Source of the DNA: MED-G17 sp963991985
GTDB lineage: Bacteria > Bacteroidota > Bacteroidia > NS11-12g > UBA9320
Length of the DNA stretch: 41,608 bases
Assembly: GCA_963991985.1 (NCBI GenBank)
Contig: CAXDRX010000013.1
Coordinates: forward strand, 1-41,608
Direction: 5' to 3'
Under the pieces are notes generated by a model, which ran no database searches, was not told the DNA's origin, and saw only the letters and a list, made by a program, of their open reading frames with translations. This document shows positions 7,375-16,468 of the stretch, one piece after another (within the stretch, counting starts at the first letter, position 1; each line of letters starts with the position of its first letter). The position numbers and the translations under genes were made by a program.

Positions 7375-9078
7375 TTGAAAGCATTTATTTCTTCCATATT
7401 CTTTATATTTTGCATGTGCCAACCCATTCGGGGACAATACCTTTCAAATCCCAAAACGGAAATCAACCACCTCTCCATACTTAATAAAAATACTGATCAC
7501 ATGGATATACCTTCCACATTGGCATTGTGTTTGGAGAGTTCCATTGACATTTCGCAAGGTGAATTGCAATTGAAGTCTATACAAAAAAGCCCACTTGGAA
7601 CGCATCTTACTTTTCAACAATATTATGATGGTTTCCCTATCGAAAAGGCTATTTTAAAACTACATTTTGATTCCTTAGGAAATTTGATTGACAAACAAGC
7701 TCACTTATCGTTTGCAAAACCAAAAGGCAATGTTTTTTCCAAAGCCAATGTAATGGTTCAAATTGGGGATTGTCTGAAATATGCGTACAAGAAAAACACC
7801 TTGACGAAAACCGAGATATTGGACTCAAAAGGCCATACATTGTTCCAAAATTCAAATAAATTGTACCTGTACAATTTCCCAGATACATTTGGCTACATGA
7901 AGGTATTTTTGGTCAATCCTGTGAACTCCGCTGGCACTTCCTACGGTCCTCCCTATGTCGACAATAATGACAATTACTCAAAAGAATTAGAGAATGAATT
8001 GACTTGGAAAAAAATCAATCTAACATTTGAACAAGACTCCTTTCGACTGAAAAATCAATTTTTCCAATTTGAAGAATTGAGCCCGCCAAAACAAAAAGAA
8101 CCGAAAGGAATACATGACTCCTTTTATTTTGACAGATCCAACTCAAATTTTGAATTTATCAACAGTTATTTTCATCTAAGCAACTTCGCCAATTACCTCA
8201 CAGCAATAGGATTTGAGTCTCTTTTGGATACCATTTCAATCGATCCAAGAATCGAAGGTGATAATTCATTTTATGATTTTTTGAATAAAAAAATACAATT
8301 TGGCATTGGAAACGTAGATGATGCCGAGGACGGCGAAGTAATTGTCCATGAATATGGCCATGCGCTGTCTACCACAGCCTCACCTAACACGACAACCGGT
8401 TTGGATAGATTGGCCATGGAAGAGGGAAATGCTGACTATTTATGCAAAAGCTATAGCCGTTCTTTCACAGGAAATATCAACAAAGGGAAGGTGTTTTCTT
8501 GGGACGGTCACAACGAGTTTTGGCCAGGTTTTTCCATAGATTCAAAAAAATCATATCCCAATGACATGACTTCTAGCAGCAACAATAACCGTGAGATTTG
8601 GAGTACTCCATTGATGAAAATTTGGGAAAATATAGGGAAAGAAAAAGCAGATCGATTGATTTTATCGCATCTATTTTTTCAAATGCCCAATGCAACAATG
8701 CCTGAGATGGCAAAAATTATTTTAAAACTTGACACACAATTTTACGGTGGAAAATACAGTCAAACGATTTGGGACATTTTTGCATCCAATGGCATCCTAC
8801 CCAAAATTTCCAATATTGCCCAGCAGTCCATTCAAAATATTGATCCGGTACTCATTAACCTGCAAGGTTTTGCATTCGATCAATCAGCCATGGAAATTGA
8901 CTTTGGAAAAAAAATAGCTTTCCAAAGCAAAATATTTTCAAGTGATGGGAAAAAAGTAGCGGAATTTTTCTCCTCTAATGGAAAGCAAAAAATATGGCCT
9001 AGCTTTCCACCTGGGTTGTATATACTTCAATTAGATTTTGGCCAAATACTTTTTAAAAAAATCACTATTGCCAGATGA
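7375..9078 (+). CDS. Secreted gluzincin metallopeptidase (M4/M36-like) with C-terminal T9SS-type domain
   Basis: A 567-residue secreted zinc peptidase. Residues 1-20 form a signal peptide (hydrophobic FISSIFFIFCM, then QPIRGQ). A propeptide-like region follows, including LTFQQYYDGFPIEKAILKLHF, which resembles the FTP domain of fungalysin/thermolysin precursors. The catalytic motif HEYGH is at 325-329 and the gluzincin third-ligand motif EEGNAD at 349-354. The last 80 residues (ending PGLYILQLDFGQILFKKITI) look like a T9SS type A sorting domain, although the usual YPNP motif is absent. The start is TTG 7375; upstream there is only a promoter-like box. The stop overlaps the next gene by four bases. 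Exact peptidase family is uncertain. Confidence 0.82.
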   Translation: MKAFISSIFFIFCMCQPIRGQYLSNPKTEINHLSILNKNTDHMDIPSTLALCLESSIDISQGELQLKSIQKSPLGTHLTFQQYYDGFPIEKAILKLHFDSLGNLIDKQAHLSFAKPKGNVFSKANVMVQIGDCLKYAYKKNTLTKTEILDSKGHTLFQNSNKLYLYNFPDTFGYMKVFLVNPVNSAGTSYGPPYVDNNDNYSKELENELTWKKINLTFEQDSFRLKNQFFQFEELSPPKQKEPKGIHDSFYFDRSNSNFEFINSYFHLSNFANYLTAIGFESLLDTISIDPRIEGDNSFYDFLNKKIQFGIGNVDDAEDGEVIVHEYGHALSTTASPNTTTGLDRLAMEEGNADYLCKSYSRSFTGNINKGKVFSWDGHNEFWPGFSIDSKKSYPNDMTSSSNNNREIWSTPLMKIWENIGKEKADRLILSHLFFQMPNATMPEMAKIILKLDTQFYGGKYSQTIWDIFASNGILPKISNIAQQSIQNIDPVLINLQGFAFDQSAMEIDFGKKIAFQSKIFSSDGKKVAEFFSSNGKQKIWPSFPPGLYILQLDFGQILFKKITIAR

Positions 9079-9314
9079 GTTGGAAAGAAGAAAACAATCA
9101 ATTGACAAAGACCTTTGAATTCAAAAGCTTTTTGGAGGCGATGAAGTGGATGCAAAACGCATCTCACGAAATTGAAAAATTAAACCACCATCCGGTGTGG
9201 ACCAATAAATACAATAAGATTATGGTTTGCCTTACTACTCACGAGGCAGGCAGCAGAATTACTGAAAAAGACTATCAACTGGCAAAAATTTTAGATACCC
9301 TATCTACTCATTGA
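9075..9314 (+). CDS. 4a-hydroxytetrahydrobiopterin dehydratase (pterin-4a-carbinolamine dehydratase)
   Basis: A complete 79-residue PCD-family enzyme, which dehydrates 4a-hydroxytetrahydropterin so that the cofactor of aromatic amino-acid hydroxylases can be recycled. The active-site signature is present: HHPVW at residues 38-42, then N44 and Y46, and TTH (histidine at 56) ahead of the final GSRITEKD segment. At 79 residues it is slightly shorter than the common 95-110, missing only the variable N-terminal tail. ATG 9075 overlaps the metallopeptidase stop, and its own stop overlaps the recQ start (TTGA). No phenylalanine hydroxylase gene is in the window. Confidence 0.92.
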   Translation: MSWKEENNQLTKTFEFKSFLEAMKWMQNASHEIEKLNHHPVWTNKYNKIMVCLTTHEAGSRITEKDYQLAKILDTLSTH

Positions 9315-10951
9315 ATCTGCATCAAATTCTTGAAAAATATTGGTCATTTAAAAAATTTAGACCTTTACAACAAGAAATAATCCAATCGGTTGTATCCCAA
9401 AACGACACCTTTGCTTTGCTTCCTACGGGCGGAGGAAAATCGATCTGTTATCAAATTCCCTCCCTTTGTTTTGAAGCTTATACTTTGGTCATTTCACCTC
9501 TCATTGCCCTCATGCAGGATCAGGTTATGCAGTTGAACAAAAGAGGAATTTCTGCCATCTATCTTCATGGCAATTTGAGTACAGGAAAATACACCCAGGA
9601 ATTGGAGAATATCAAGTTTGGAAAATACAAATTGGTTTATATCTCGCCAGAGAGGCTAGAAAACCAAAAATTTAATTCATTCGCTGTTGTAAATCCACCC
9701 AAACTTATTGCTGTAGATGAAGCCCACTGTATTTCCCAATGGGGTCATGATTTTAGACCAAGCTATCGTAAAATAAAAGATTTCAAGTCCAAACTGCCAG
9801 ACTGTCCCACGATAGCTCTCACGGCAACAGCAACCAAAAAAGTTAAGCACGACATTGTCTATCAGTTGGGACTAAATAATCCTCAATTTTTCCAATCTAC
9901 CTTTTTTCGTGCCAACCTAAAGTTCGGGGTAGAGTGTACAGACGATAAAAATCAAAGAATTTTATGGTACATCCAAAAATTGTCTGGCATTGGTTTGGTT
10001 TATGCCAACACTCGATCAAAGACAGAAGAATTGAGCAAGCTCTTTCTAAGCAAAGGAATTTCTTCGGATTTTTATCATGCAGGTTTGACCTCAGAAATAA
10101 GAGAGCAAAAACTCCAAAAATGGATACAGAACCACTACAAGGTTCTTGTTTGTACCAATGCATTTGGAATGGGCATCGACAAAGCAGACGTCAAATTTGT
10201 GCTCCACTACCATTCTCCTCAAGACTTAGAATCTTATTATCAGGAAGCAGGAAGGGCGGGACGAAATGGCCAAAAAGCTTATTGTGTAATTTTTAGGGAA
10301 CTTCATGAAAAACAAATCCAAAACAAAAATTTTGGGCCTAGCTTATCGGATATGACCAATATCTATCGTGCTCTATTCAACAAATATCAGTTGGCCGTGC
10401 AACATGGAAAAAATGAAAGCTATGATTTCGACATGGAAGAATTCGCTCAAACATTTGAATTTTCGAAAAATAAGATTGTTCAGACTATTGCATGGCTCGA
10501 GAGTCTTCGTATCATAAAAACAAACAAAGTTATCGGAGAAAACCATTCATATTCAGTCCTAACTTTTCTTGAAAATAGAGTAGAAAAACCCAACTTACAT
10601 TTCAAAAAATATCTGGAAATAAAAAAGGAAAAAAACCAAAAATTAGTGGCAATGAACCAGTATCTCCAAAACACCGATACCTGCCGAAACAAATTGCTCT
10701 TAGACTATTTTGACCAAAAAATGAAAGAAAACTGTGGCACTTGTGATTTCTGTGTTCAAATGAAAAAAAATGAATCTCCCAATCTTAAAGGTCTTAAAGA
10801 AGTAATGTCACATCCAATGACTATTCAAGAAATTCAAAGAGAATTTCCTTTTGTTCAGGCAGAAGAATTAAGAAACTTTTTGAGAGATTTGCAAAGCGAA
10901 GGTTTTATTGACCTGAATAAAAACATGCAATATCATTGGCAAAATCCTTAA
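9311..10951 (+). CDS. recQ: RecQ-family ATP-dependent DNA helicase (short form, no HRDC)
   Basis: A 3'-5' superfamily 2 DNA helicase for recombination and fork repair. It has Walker A GGGKS at residues 40-44, DEAH at 136-139, the aromatic-rich loop ISQWGHDFRP right after it, motif V/VI segments (AFGMGIDKADV, YYQEAGRAGRNG) and a RecQ zinc-binding cluster with cysteines in CRNKLLLDYF and CGTCDFC. At 546 residues it stops soon after the winged-helix-like region and lacks a C-terminal HRDC domain; several Bacteroidota carry such a short paralogue beside a full-length RecQ. The start is TTG 9311, overlapping the preceding stop by four bases. Confidence 0.93.
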   Translation: MNLHQILEKYWSFKKFRPLQQEIIQSVVSQNDTFALLPTGGGKSICYQIPSLCFEAYTLVISPLIALMQDQVMQLNKRGISAIYLHGNLSTGKYTQELENIKFGKYKLVYISPERLENQKFNSFAVVNPPKLIAVDEAHCISQWGHDFRPSYRKIKDFKSKLPDCPTIALTATATKKVKHDIVYQLGLNNPQFFQSTFFRANLKFGVECTDDKNQRILWYIQKLSGIGLVYANTRSKTEELSKLFLSKGISSDFYHAGLTSEIREQKLQKWIQNHYKVLVCTNAFGMGIDKADVKFVLHYHSPQDLESYYQEAGRAGRNGQKAYCVIFRELHEKQIQNKNFGPSLSDMTNIYRALFNKYQLAVQHGKNESYDFDMEEFAQTFEFSKNKIVQTIAWLESLRIIKTNKVIGENHSYSVLTFLENRVEKPNLHFKKYLEIKKEKNQKLVAMNQYLQNTDTCRNKLLLDYFDQKMKENCGTCDFCVQMKKNESPNLKGLKEVMSHPMTIQEIQREFPFVQAEELRNFLRDLQSEGFIDLNKNMQYHWQNP

Positions 10952-12018
10952 GTATAACGGTAAGTAATGACCTACTTCGTGATCGGAGAATGCACCGAAT
11001 TGCCCACTGCCTTCAAGAGGAGGGCTATGAGGTCCATCTATTGGGGGTTCAAAGAAAAGATTCATTCGCCCTAAGATTAAAAAAGAATTACTCGCAAAAT
11101 CGCATAAGCCCTTGGTTTAAGAAATCCGCTCTTTTTTATTTGGAAATCAACATCCGCTTTTTTTTCAGACTTCTAAAACTAAGACCAAGCATTGTCTATG
11201 CCGTTGATTTTGACACCTTATTGGCAAACGTATTTTACAAAAGGCTATTTCAAAGAAAAATAATTTTTGATGCGCACGAATATTTTACCGAAGTTCCAGA
11301 ATTGTCCAATCAACCATTTAAAAAGTTGGTGTGGCACAATATTGGAAGATGGGGAATAAAACACTGCAACCTTTGTCTTACTGTGGGGACACAACTGGCA
11401 AAAATTTTTGAAAAAAAATATAGCCATGGTTTTAATCCCATCTTCAATGTCCCCTATTTCCATAGTAAAGAACATACAAAACGAACGCCAACGTTTATCT
11501 ATTTGGGAGACCTCAACCCGGGCAGAGGACTCGAAAATTGCATCCGTGCAATGCAACATGTCGATGGAGAACTAAAAATTGTTGGTGATGGACCAATGAA
11601 GCAAAAACTTGAAATATTGACAAAAAAACTAAGTTTAGAGAGTAAAATTAAATTTACTGGTTATCTCCTACCTGAAGAACTCTCCAATGAATTGCTCAGC
11701 GCCCAGGCTGGCCTGAATATTTTGGATAAATCAAGCCTGAGTTATTACTATTCCTTGGCCAACAAATTTTTTGATTATATCCATCACGGACTTCCAATCA
11801 TTTGTAGTCCGTTCCCTGAATATGTTGATTTAAACAAAAAATTTGATGTAATCTTGCCAACCGAGAACTCTGTGGCCAAAATTGTTGATTCCATGCAAAA
11901 TATTTTGTCGAACGATCGTAAAACTGAAAAGCTACGAAAAAACTGCTTTAAAGCGGCTCAAAAAGTAAACTGGCAAGCAGAAAAAATCCACCTCATAAAG
12001 CTTATAAATGGCATTTGA
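10936..12018 (+). CDS. Glycosyltransferase family 4 protein
   Basis: A 360-residue GT-B fold glycosyltransferase. The N-terminal half starts with LSITVSNDLLRDRRMHRIAHCL and contains IIFDAHEYFTEVP. The C-terminal nucleotide-sugar domain shows GDLNPGRGLENCIRAM, KIVGDGPM and the acceptor/donor-site segment ANKFFDYIHHGLPIICS, typical of retaining GT4 enzymes. The product is probably a cell-surface glycan, but the sugar is unknown. The TTG start at 10936 lies inside recQ (16-base overlap), and the stop overlaps the next glycosyltransferase by four bases, so translation of all these genes is coupled. Confidence 0.88.
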   Translation: MAKSLSITVSNDLLRDRRMHRIAHCLQEEGYEVHLLGVQRKDSFALRLKKNYSQNRISPWFKKSALFYLEINIRFFFRLLKLRPSIVYAVDFDTLLANVFYKRLFQRKIIFDAHEYFTEVPELSNQPFKKLVWHNIGRWGIKHCNLCLTVGTQLAKIFEKKYSHGFNPIFNVPYFHSKEHTKRTPTFIYLGDLNPGRGLENCIRAMQHVDGELKIVGDGPMKQKLEILTKKLSLESKIKFTGYLLPEELSNELLSAQAGLNILDKSSLSYYYSLANKFFDYIHHGLPIICSPFPEYVDLNKKFDVILPTENSVAKIVDSMQNILSNDRKTEKLRKNCFKAAQKVNWQAEKIHLIKLINGI

Positions 12019-13154
12019 AATCATTACACATCATAGCATTTGACATACCTTACCCGCCAAATTATGGAGGCGTTATTGATATTTTTTTTAAGCTAAAACA
12101 CCTAAACAAAAATGGTGTTTCCATAACCTTGCACTGTTTTGAGTATGGCAGAAAAAAAGCCAAAGAGTTAGAATCTTTTTGTGATACTATATATTACTAC
12201 AAAAGAAATGTCTTTAAAAATCCGCTCATTGGTACTTTGCCCTACATCGTCGAAAGTAGAAACTCCCAAGAACTTTTGAATAATCTTCTTCGTGACAATG
12301 AACCCATCATATTTGAGGGGCTTCATACTACTTATCTATTGGATCATCCAAAGCTTAAAAAAAGATATAAGATACTTCGAACGCACAACATAGAACACGA
12401 ATATTACAAGCATCTGGAGCTGGTTGAAAGTAATTATTTCAAAAAGTATTTTTTTCGTCTAGAATCTGAGAGATTAAGAAAGTATGAGAAGAAAATTCAA
12501 TTTGCCGATCTCCTTTGCCCTCTTTCTTTAAAAGATGAAAAGTATTTCAACAAAAAACATAGAAAGGTAAGATTTGTGCCGCCATTTCACAGCAATGAAA
12601 ATGTTGATATACACCCTTTGAAAGGAAATTTTATTCTATATCACGGAAATCTTGCAGTGGGAGAAAATAACCGAGCTGCATTATATTTATGCAATGAGGT
12701 ATTTTCTAAAGTCAAATTTCCCGTCGTCATTGCTGGAACAAAACCAAGCAAAGAACTAAGAAGAAAAATAGATAAGTTTTCCCACATAAAATTAATGGCC
12801 AATATAGATTCGAAACAGATATACCAACTAATTCAACAGGCGCATATTAATATTTTATATTCCGAGCAAGCCACGGGTGTAAAATTAAAACTAATTAACT
12901 CGCTTTATCTTGGGAAATTTTGTTTGGTAAATGACAAAATGATTTCAGGCACTAGTTTTTCGCAAGAGTGTATCGTTTGTGAGAATTCGCAAAATTTTAT
13001 AAATCAAATTAATTTATGTTTCCAAGAAGAATTTGATACAAGCAAAATAGATCAAAGAAGAGAGCATTTAGAAAATTCCGATTTTGATTTGATAAAAGCA
13101 ACAAAAAAGATGCTTGCAGCTATTGGATCTCAAAAGCAAGAAGCTGTCAATTAA
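12015..13154 (+). CDS. Glycosyltransferase (GT4-like)
   Basis: A 379-residue protein resembling GT-B glycosyltransferases found beside GT4 genes in Bacteroidota. The N-terminus MKSLHIIAFDIPYPPNYGGV carries the PPNYGG loop common to GT4 donors' N-domain, LRTHNIEHEYY follows in the middle, and NFILYHGNLAVGENNRAALYL marks the beginning of the C-domain. The last part (SEQATGVKLKLINSLYLGKFCLVND) matches the E-containing nucleotide-sugar site, though it is less canonical than in the preceding gene. TTG 12015 overlaps the previous stop. Activity is inferred from fold and position only. Confidence 0.75.
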   Translation: MKSLHIIAFDIPYPPNYGGVIDIFFKLKHLNKNGVSITLHCFEYGRKKAKELESFCDTIYYYKRNVFKNPLIGTLPYIVESRNSQELLNNLLRDNEPIIFEGLHTTYLLDHPKLKKRYKILRTHNIEHEYYKHLELVESNYFKKYFFRLESERLRKYEKKIQFADLLCPLSLKDEKYFNKKHRKVRFVPPFHSNENVDIHPLKGNFILYHGNLAVGENNRAALYLCNEVFSKVKFPVVIAGTKPSKELRRKIDKFSHIKLMANIDSKQIYQLIQQAHINILYSEQATGVKLKLINSLYLGKFCLVNDKMISGTSFSQECIVCENSQNFINQINLCFQEEFDTSKIDQRREHLENSDFDLIKATKKMLAAIGSQKQEAVN

Positions 13155-13176
13155 ATCTTTAAATTTGCCATCTTTT

Positions 13177-14973
13177 ATGGACAAAAACACAAGCGTAGGT
13201 TATTTACTCATCGCCATTATTGTTGGGGTTTTTTGGTACTTAAATAGAGAAAACTACAAGGAAATTCAAAACCAATCCCAGAAAGACACTATATCAGAAT
13301 ATGCCGAAAATATTGATAGCCAAGCAATCAAAAAGATAGATTCTTCCATCGCTTGGTCCCAGTCAAAAGAAAAAAAAGACCTAACAAAAAAAGTAGCCAA
13401 AGAGCAATTTTTTTTGGAAGATGAAAACCGGAAAATTGCATTTAGCAATTGGGGTGGTTCCCCTGAAAGCATTTGGCTCAAGAAATACAAAACCCACGCC
13501 CAGGAGAACCTATTTCTTTTCAACGAGAATAATTTTAAGTACAACTTAAATATTCCAAGCATGGAGGGACCTATTCCATCTAAAGATCTCATTTTTAAAC
13601 AAAAATCTTCTGAAAAGGGGACCCTTGTTTTGGAAAGCAAATTGAGTGATGAGCAAAGCGTGGAAATTGCTTATCGTCTAGAAGAAAACTATCGTGTAAA
13701 TCAACAAATAAAACTGATTGGCTTTCACAAAATTATTCCAAGAAAACAAGGCTATCTCACACTACAGATTGGTCTAGAACAAGACTTGCTGGAACAAAGC
13801 GCTAAAAATGAGCGAGAAGCGTCAAGAATATTGTTCAAATACCGAAAAAATGAGTCGGTAGACTACATCAGTAAGGAAGAAAAAACACTTCAAGGAGAAT
13901 TGAATTGGATTTCATTCAAACAAAAATTTTTCAATGCCTCTTTTATTTTCGACGAAGATTTTGTTGAAGACGGAAGCCAAATTAGCCTACTTGTTCCTGA
14001 AGACGAAAACAACAATGAATGGGTTAAAAACACGGAAGCAGAAATTTATTTGACTTATGATTTCAACCCGGAAGAAATTTACGACATGTCTTTCTATTTT
14101 GGTCCCAATCATTATCAAACATTAAAAAAACAAGGTTTGGGCTTGGAAAAAATGATTCCACTTGGACCAAGCATCATTAGTTGGGTCAATAAATTTGCGG
14201 TCATTCCGATATTTAATTTTCTTAGCTCGTTTTTCAAAAGCTATGGAGTCATCATACTTCTTCTCACCATCATACTTAAGCTTGTTCTTTCGCCTCTAAC
14301 ATTTAAATCTTATGTAAGTATGGCCAAAATGAGGGTTTTGAAACCCGAAATTGATGCCCTAAAGGAAAAGTATGGCGACAACATGCAAAAGTTGCAGCAA
14401 GAGCAAATGAAACTCTACAAAAAAGCAGGAGCAAGCCCGTTTGGTGGTTGCCTGCCGCTGTTGATTCAAATGCCCATTTTATTTGCCATGTTTCGCTTCT
14501 TCCCTTCCTCCATAGAACTAAGACAAGAAGCGCTTTGGTGGTGCAATGACCTTTCTACTTATGATTCTATTTTAGACTTCGGTTTCAATATTCCTTTTTA
14601 CGGAGATCATGTGAGTTTGTTCACCCTATTGATGACCATTTCAACCCTAATTTATACCCGAATCAATAATTCAATGAGTGGAGCAAATGGTCAAATGCAG
14701 ATAATAAGTTACATCATGCCCATTATGTTTTTGGGTTTTTTCAACAATTATCCTGCTGCACTCAGTTTTTATTATTTCTTGGCCAACATGATTACTTTCG
14801 GACAAAATGCTTTGATTAAAAGATTTTTTGTTGATGAAAATAAAATAAAAAAAGAAATCGAAGCCAATAAAAAGAAAGTTGGTCCTGTCAAAAAATCTAG
14901 ATTTCAGAAGAAAATTGAGGAAATGGCGAAAAAAAGAGGAATTGATCCCTATTCGGGAAGACCAAAACGTTAA
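13177..14973 (+). CDS. yidC: Membrane protein insertase YidC
   Basis: YidC inserts and folds inner-membrane proteins, alone or with SecYEG. The start at ATG 13177 gives the usual MDKNTSVGYLLIAIIVGVFWYL membrane anchor; the frame is open further upstream but only through the end of the preceding gene. The resulting 598 residues contain the large periplasmic beta domain (roughly 60-340), then the conserved 60-kDa core: VIILLLTIILKLVLSPLTFKS, PFGGCLPLLIQMPILFAMF with the cytoplasmic hairpin before it, and further helices to about residue 555. The tail is strongly basic (KKVGPVKKSRFQKK), as in ribosome-contacting YidC tails. Its stop overlaps that of the DUF4159 gene by four bases (TTAA). Confidence 0.96.
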   Translation: MDKNTSVGYLLIAIIVGVFWYLNRENYKEIQNQSQKDTISEYAENIDSQAIKKIDSSIAWSQSKEKKDLTKKVAKEQFFLEDENRKIAFSNWGGSPESIWLKKYKTHAQENLFLFNENNFKYNLNIPSMEGPIPSKDLIFKQKSSEKGTLVLESKLSDEQSVEIAYRLEENYRVNQQIKLIGFHKIIPRKQGYLTLQIGLEQDLLEQSAKNEREASRILFKYRKNESVDYISKEEKTLQGELNWISFKQKFFNASFIFDEDFVEDGSQISLLVPEDENNNEWVKNTEAEIYLTYDFNPEEIYDMSFYFGPNHYQTLKKQGLGLEKMIPLGPSIISWVNKFAVIPIFNFLSSFFKSYGVIILLLTIILKLVLSPLTFKSYVSMAKMRVLKPEIDALKEKYGDNMQKLQQEQMKLYKKAGASPFGGCLPLLIQMPILFAMFRFFPSSIELRQEALWWCNDLSTYDSILDFGFNIPFYGDHVSLFTLLMTISTLIYTRINNSMSGANGQMQIISYIMPIMFLGFFNNYPAALSFYYFLANMITFGQNALIKRFFVDENKIKKEIEANKKKVGPVKKSRFQKKIEEMAKKRGIDPYSGRPKR

Positions 14974-15632
14974 TTCCCTTCAAAAACAAATTGAATAATA
15001 TTGGCACCCATTTGTAGGGCTTTTTCCCTAATTTCAGGTGAATCCTGAGGATAAATACCTGCATTTTCCCATCCATTGCCTAAGTCACATTCTGTATCAT
15101 AAAAGCAAATCAATCTTCCCTCATAAATCAACCCATACCCTCTTGCTGGCTGATTGTTGTGTTCATGTATTTTGGGCAAGCCATTTTTAAAACGATAAGG
15201 CCCTTTGTAAATGGGATGGTCGAAAGGTAGTTCAATAAAGCTCAATTCGGGAAAAACTTTTTTCATTTGCGGACGAACATAGGGGTCGAGTCCATAATTG
15301 TCGTCTATGTGTAAAAATCCGCCTGCCAAAAGATAGGTCCTTAAGTTTTTTGCTTCCTCATCTGAAAAATCTACATTTCCATGGCCTGTCATGTACACAT
15401 AGGGATAATTAAATATTTGTGGGGATGCTGCGTCTACATTTTCTTCTTTTTCTGCTATTTGCGTTCCTAAGTTTTCATTGCAGAAGGAAATTAAGTTAGG
15501 CAGAGCTGTTCTGTTGGCATACCAGTCTCCACCTCCATTGTACTTAAGTTTGCCTAATTTTATCTCTTTCGGGACACCAAGAGATACGCTTATGATTGAA
15601 AAAATAAAGATTATTTTATTCATTTTTTTCAC
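14970..15632 (-). CDS. DUF4159 domain-containing secreted protein
   Basis: A 220-residue protein with a short signal peptide and a DUF4159 domain. Conserved segments are GKLKYNGGGDWYANRTALPNL near residue 30, YPYVYMTGHG, LLAGGFLHIDDNYG near residue 105, and FYDTECDLGNGWE near the end. The domain looks like a class I glutamine-amidotransferase-like fold and is often encoded near MoxR/VWA-type genes in Bacteroidota; no such genes are here. Function is unknown. The start may be GTG 15632 or ATG 15623, both leaving a usable signal sequence. Confidence 0.88.
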   Translation of the reverse strand: MKKMNKIIFIFSIISVSLGVPKEIKLGKLKYNGGGDWYANRTALPNLISFCNENLGTQIAEKEENVDAASPQIFNYPYVYMTGHGNVDFSDEEAKNLRTYLLAGGFLHIDDNYGLDPYVRPQMKKVFPELSFIELPFDHPIYKGPYRFKNGLPKIHEHNNQPARGYGLIYEGRLICFYDTECDLGNGWENAGIYPQDSPEIREKALQMGANIIQFVFEGN

Positions 15633-15689
15633 TAAAAGATGTTTGGCAGTACTTTTTCATTTTTTCAAAAAAATTTGCTCTTCGGTAAG

Positions 15690-16397
15690 TCAAGTAAAAT
15701 ATGCATAGACGCAAGAAGTGGCATAGATTGCAGCTGTTTCCGTTCGCAATCGTGACAAACCTAAACTCACTGATTCAAATTTATTTTTTGTTGCAAGATA
15801 AATTTCATCATTGGTAAAATCTCCTTCTGGTCCAATCATGATTGTAATCTCTTCTCTTGGATTCCACTTCATTTTTTGTAGCATCGTTTTTTTTCCATCC
15901 TGACAATGGGCGATACAACATTTTCCTTTAAAATCTTGGGCTAAAAATTCGGAAATTTTGCAAATCTGAAATTGAGGCAAGAAAGCTTTTTTACTCTGCT
16001 TTGTGGCGGCCAAAGCTTTTTTTTGTAGTCGTTCAAACTTGATTGTCTTTCTCTCAGAGTGTTTGGTGATGAGGAAGGTAATTTGTTGGATTCCAAGTTC
16101 ACATGTTTTCTCTACCATCCATTCCATTCTATCCATATTTTTGGTTGGGGCTACCGCTAGGTGCAAATGATATTTAGACTGAAGAGTCAATGCGTCCGAT
16201 TGATAGGTTGAAAGAATTTTTCCAATGGATTTTTGTGGCGATATTTTTTCAATCAAAACGCTATAAGCACTCGATTTTCCATCGATCACAACTATCTCAT
16301 CTCCAATATTCTTTCGTAAGACTTTGAGGTGTTGGTTTTCTTGCCCTTCTATAAACACGCAATCGCCATCAATTTTGGCGGCATAAAATATTTGCAC
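15690..16397 (-). CDS. rsmE: 16S rRNA (uracil-1498-N3)-methyltransferase RsmE
   Basis: RsmE methylates U1498 of 16S rRNA with SAM using a knotted SPOUT fold. The 235-residue protein has an N-terminal PUA-like domain (EGQENQHLKVLRKNIGDEIVVIDG) and C-terminal knot motifs MIGPEGDFTNDEI (family form GPEGGFxxxE) and SLGLSRLRTETAAIYA. The second glycine of GPEGG is aspartate here, a tolerated variation in relatives. The start is GTG 16397, five bases after an exact TAnnTTTG box. A hairpin separates it from dnaK upstream, so it is likely transcribed on its own, possibly through to the DUF4159 gene 57 bases downstream. Confidence 0.95.
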   Translation of the reverse strand: MQIFYAAKIDGDCVFIEGQENQHLKVLRKNIGDEIVVIDGKSSAYSVLIEKISPQKSIGKILSTYQSDALTLQSKYHLHLAVAPTKNMDRMEWMVEKTCELGIQQITFLITKHSERKTIKFERLQKKALAATKQSKKAFLPQFQICKISEFLAQDFKGKCCIAHCQDGKKTMLQKMKWNPREEITIMIGPEGDFTNDEIYLATKNKFESVSLGLSRLRTETAAIYATSCVYAYFT

Positions 16398-16402
16398 AAA
16401 AC

Positions 16403-16410
16403 CAAAAATA
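16403..16410 (-). promoter_or_regulatory. -7 promoter box (TATTTTTG) for rsmE
   Basis: On the minus strand TATTTTTG matches TAnnTTTG exactly. Five bases (GTTTT) separate it from the GTG start, so the mRNA should begin at or within a base or two of the start codon. It lies just downstream of the dnaK terminator hairpin. Confidence 0.55.
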
Positions 16411-16419
16411 CAATGGATC

Positions 16420-16452
16420 AGAAATAAACCCGCGCTTGGCAGGTTTATTTCT
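16420..16452 (-). terminator. Hairpin between dnaK and rsmE, probable dnaK terminator
   Basis: The arms AGAAATAAACC (16420-16430) and GGTTTATTTCT (16442-16452) are perfect 11-base complements around an 11-base loop. It begins 16 bases past the dnaK stop codon on the minus strand. There is no long T run after it, so it is either a weak intrinsic terminator or a 3'-end stabilising stem. Confidence 0.6.
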
Positions 16453-16468
16453 AAAAATTATAATTGCC

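Noticed and set aside
13114..13176. Longer N-terminus of yidC
   Set aside because: It overlaps the end of the glycosyltransferase gene and precedes the conserved MDKN membrane-anchor start.
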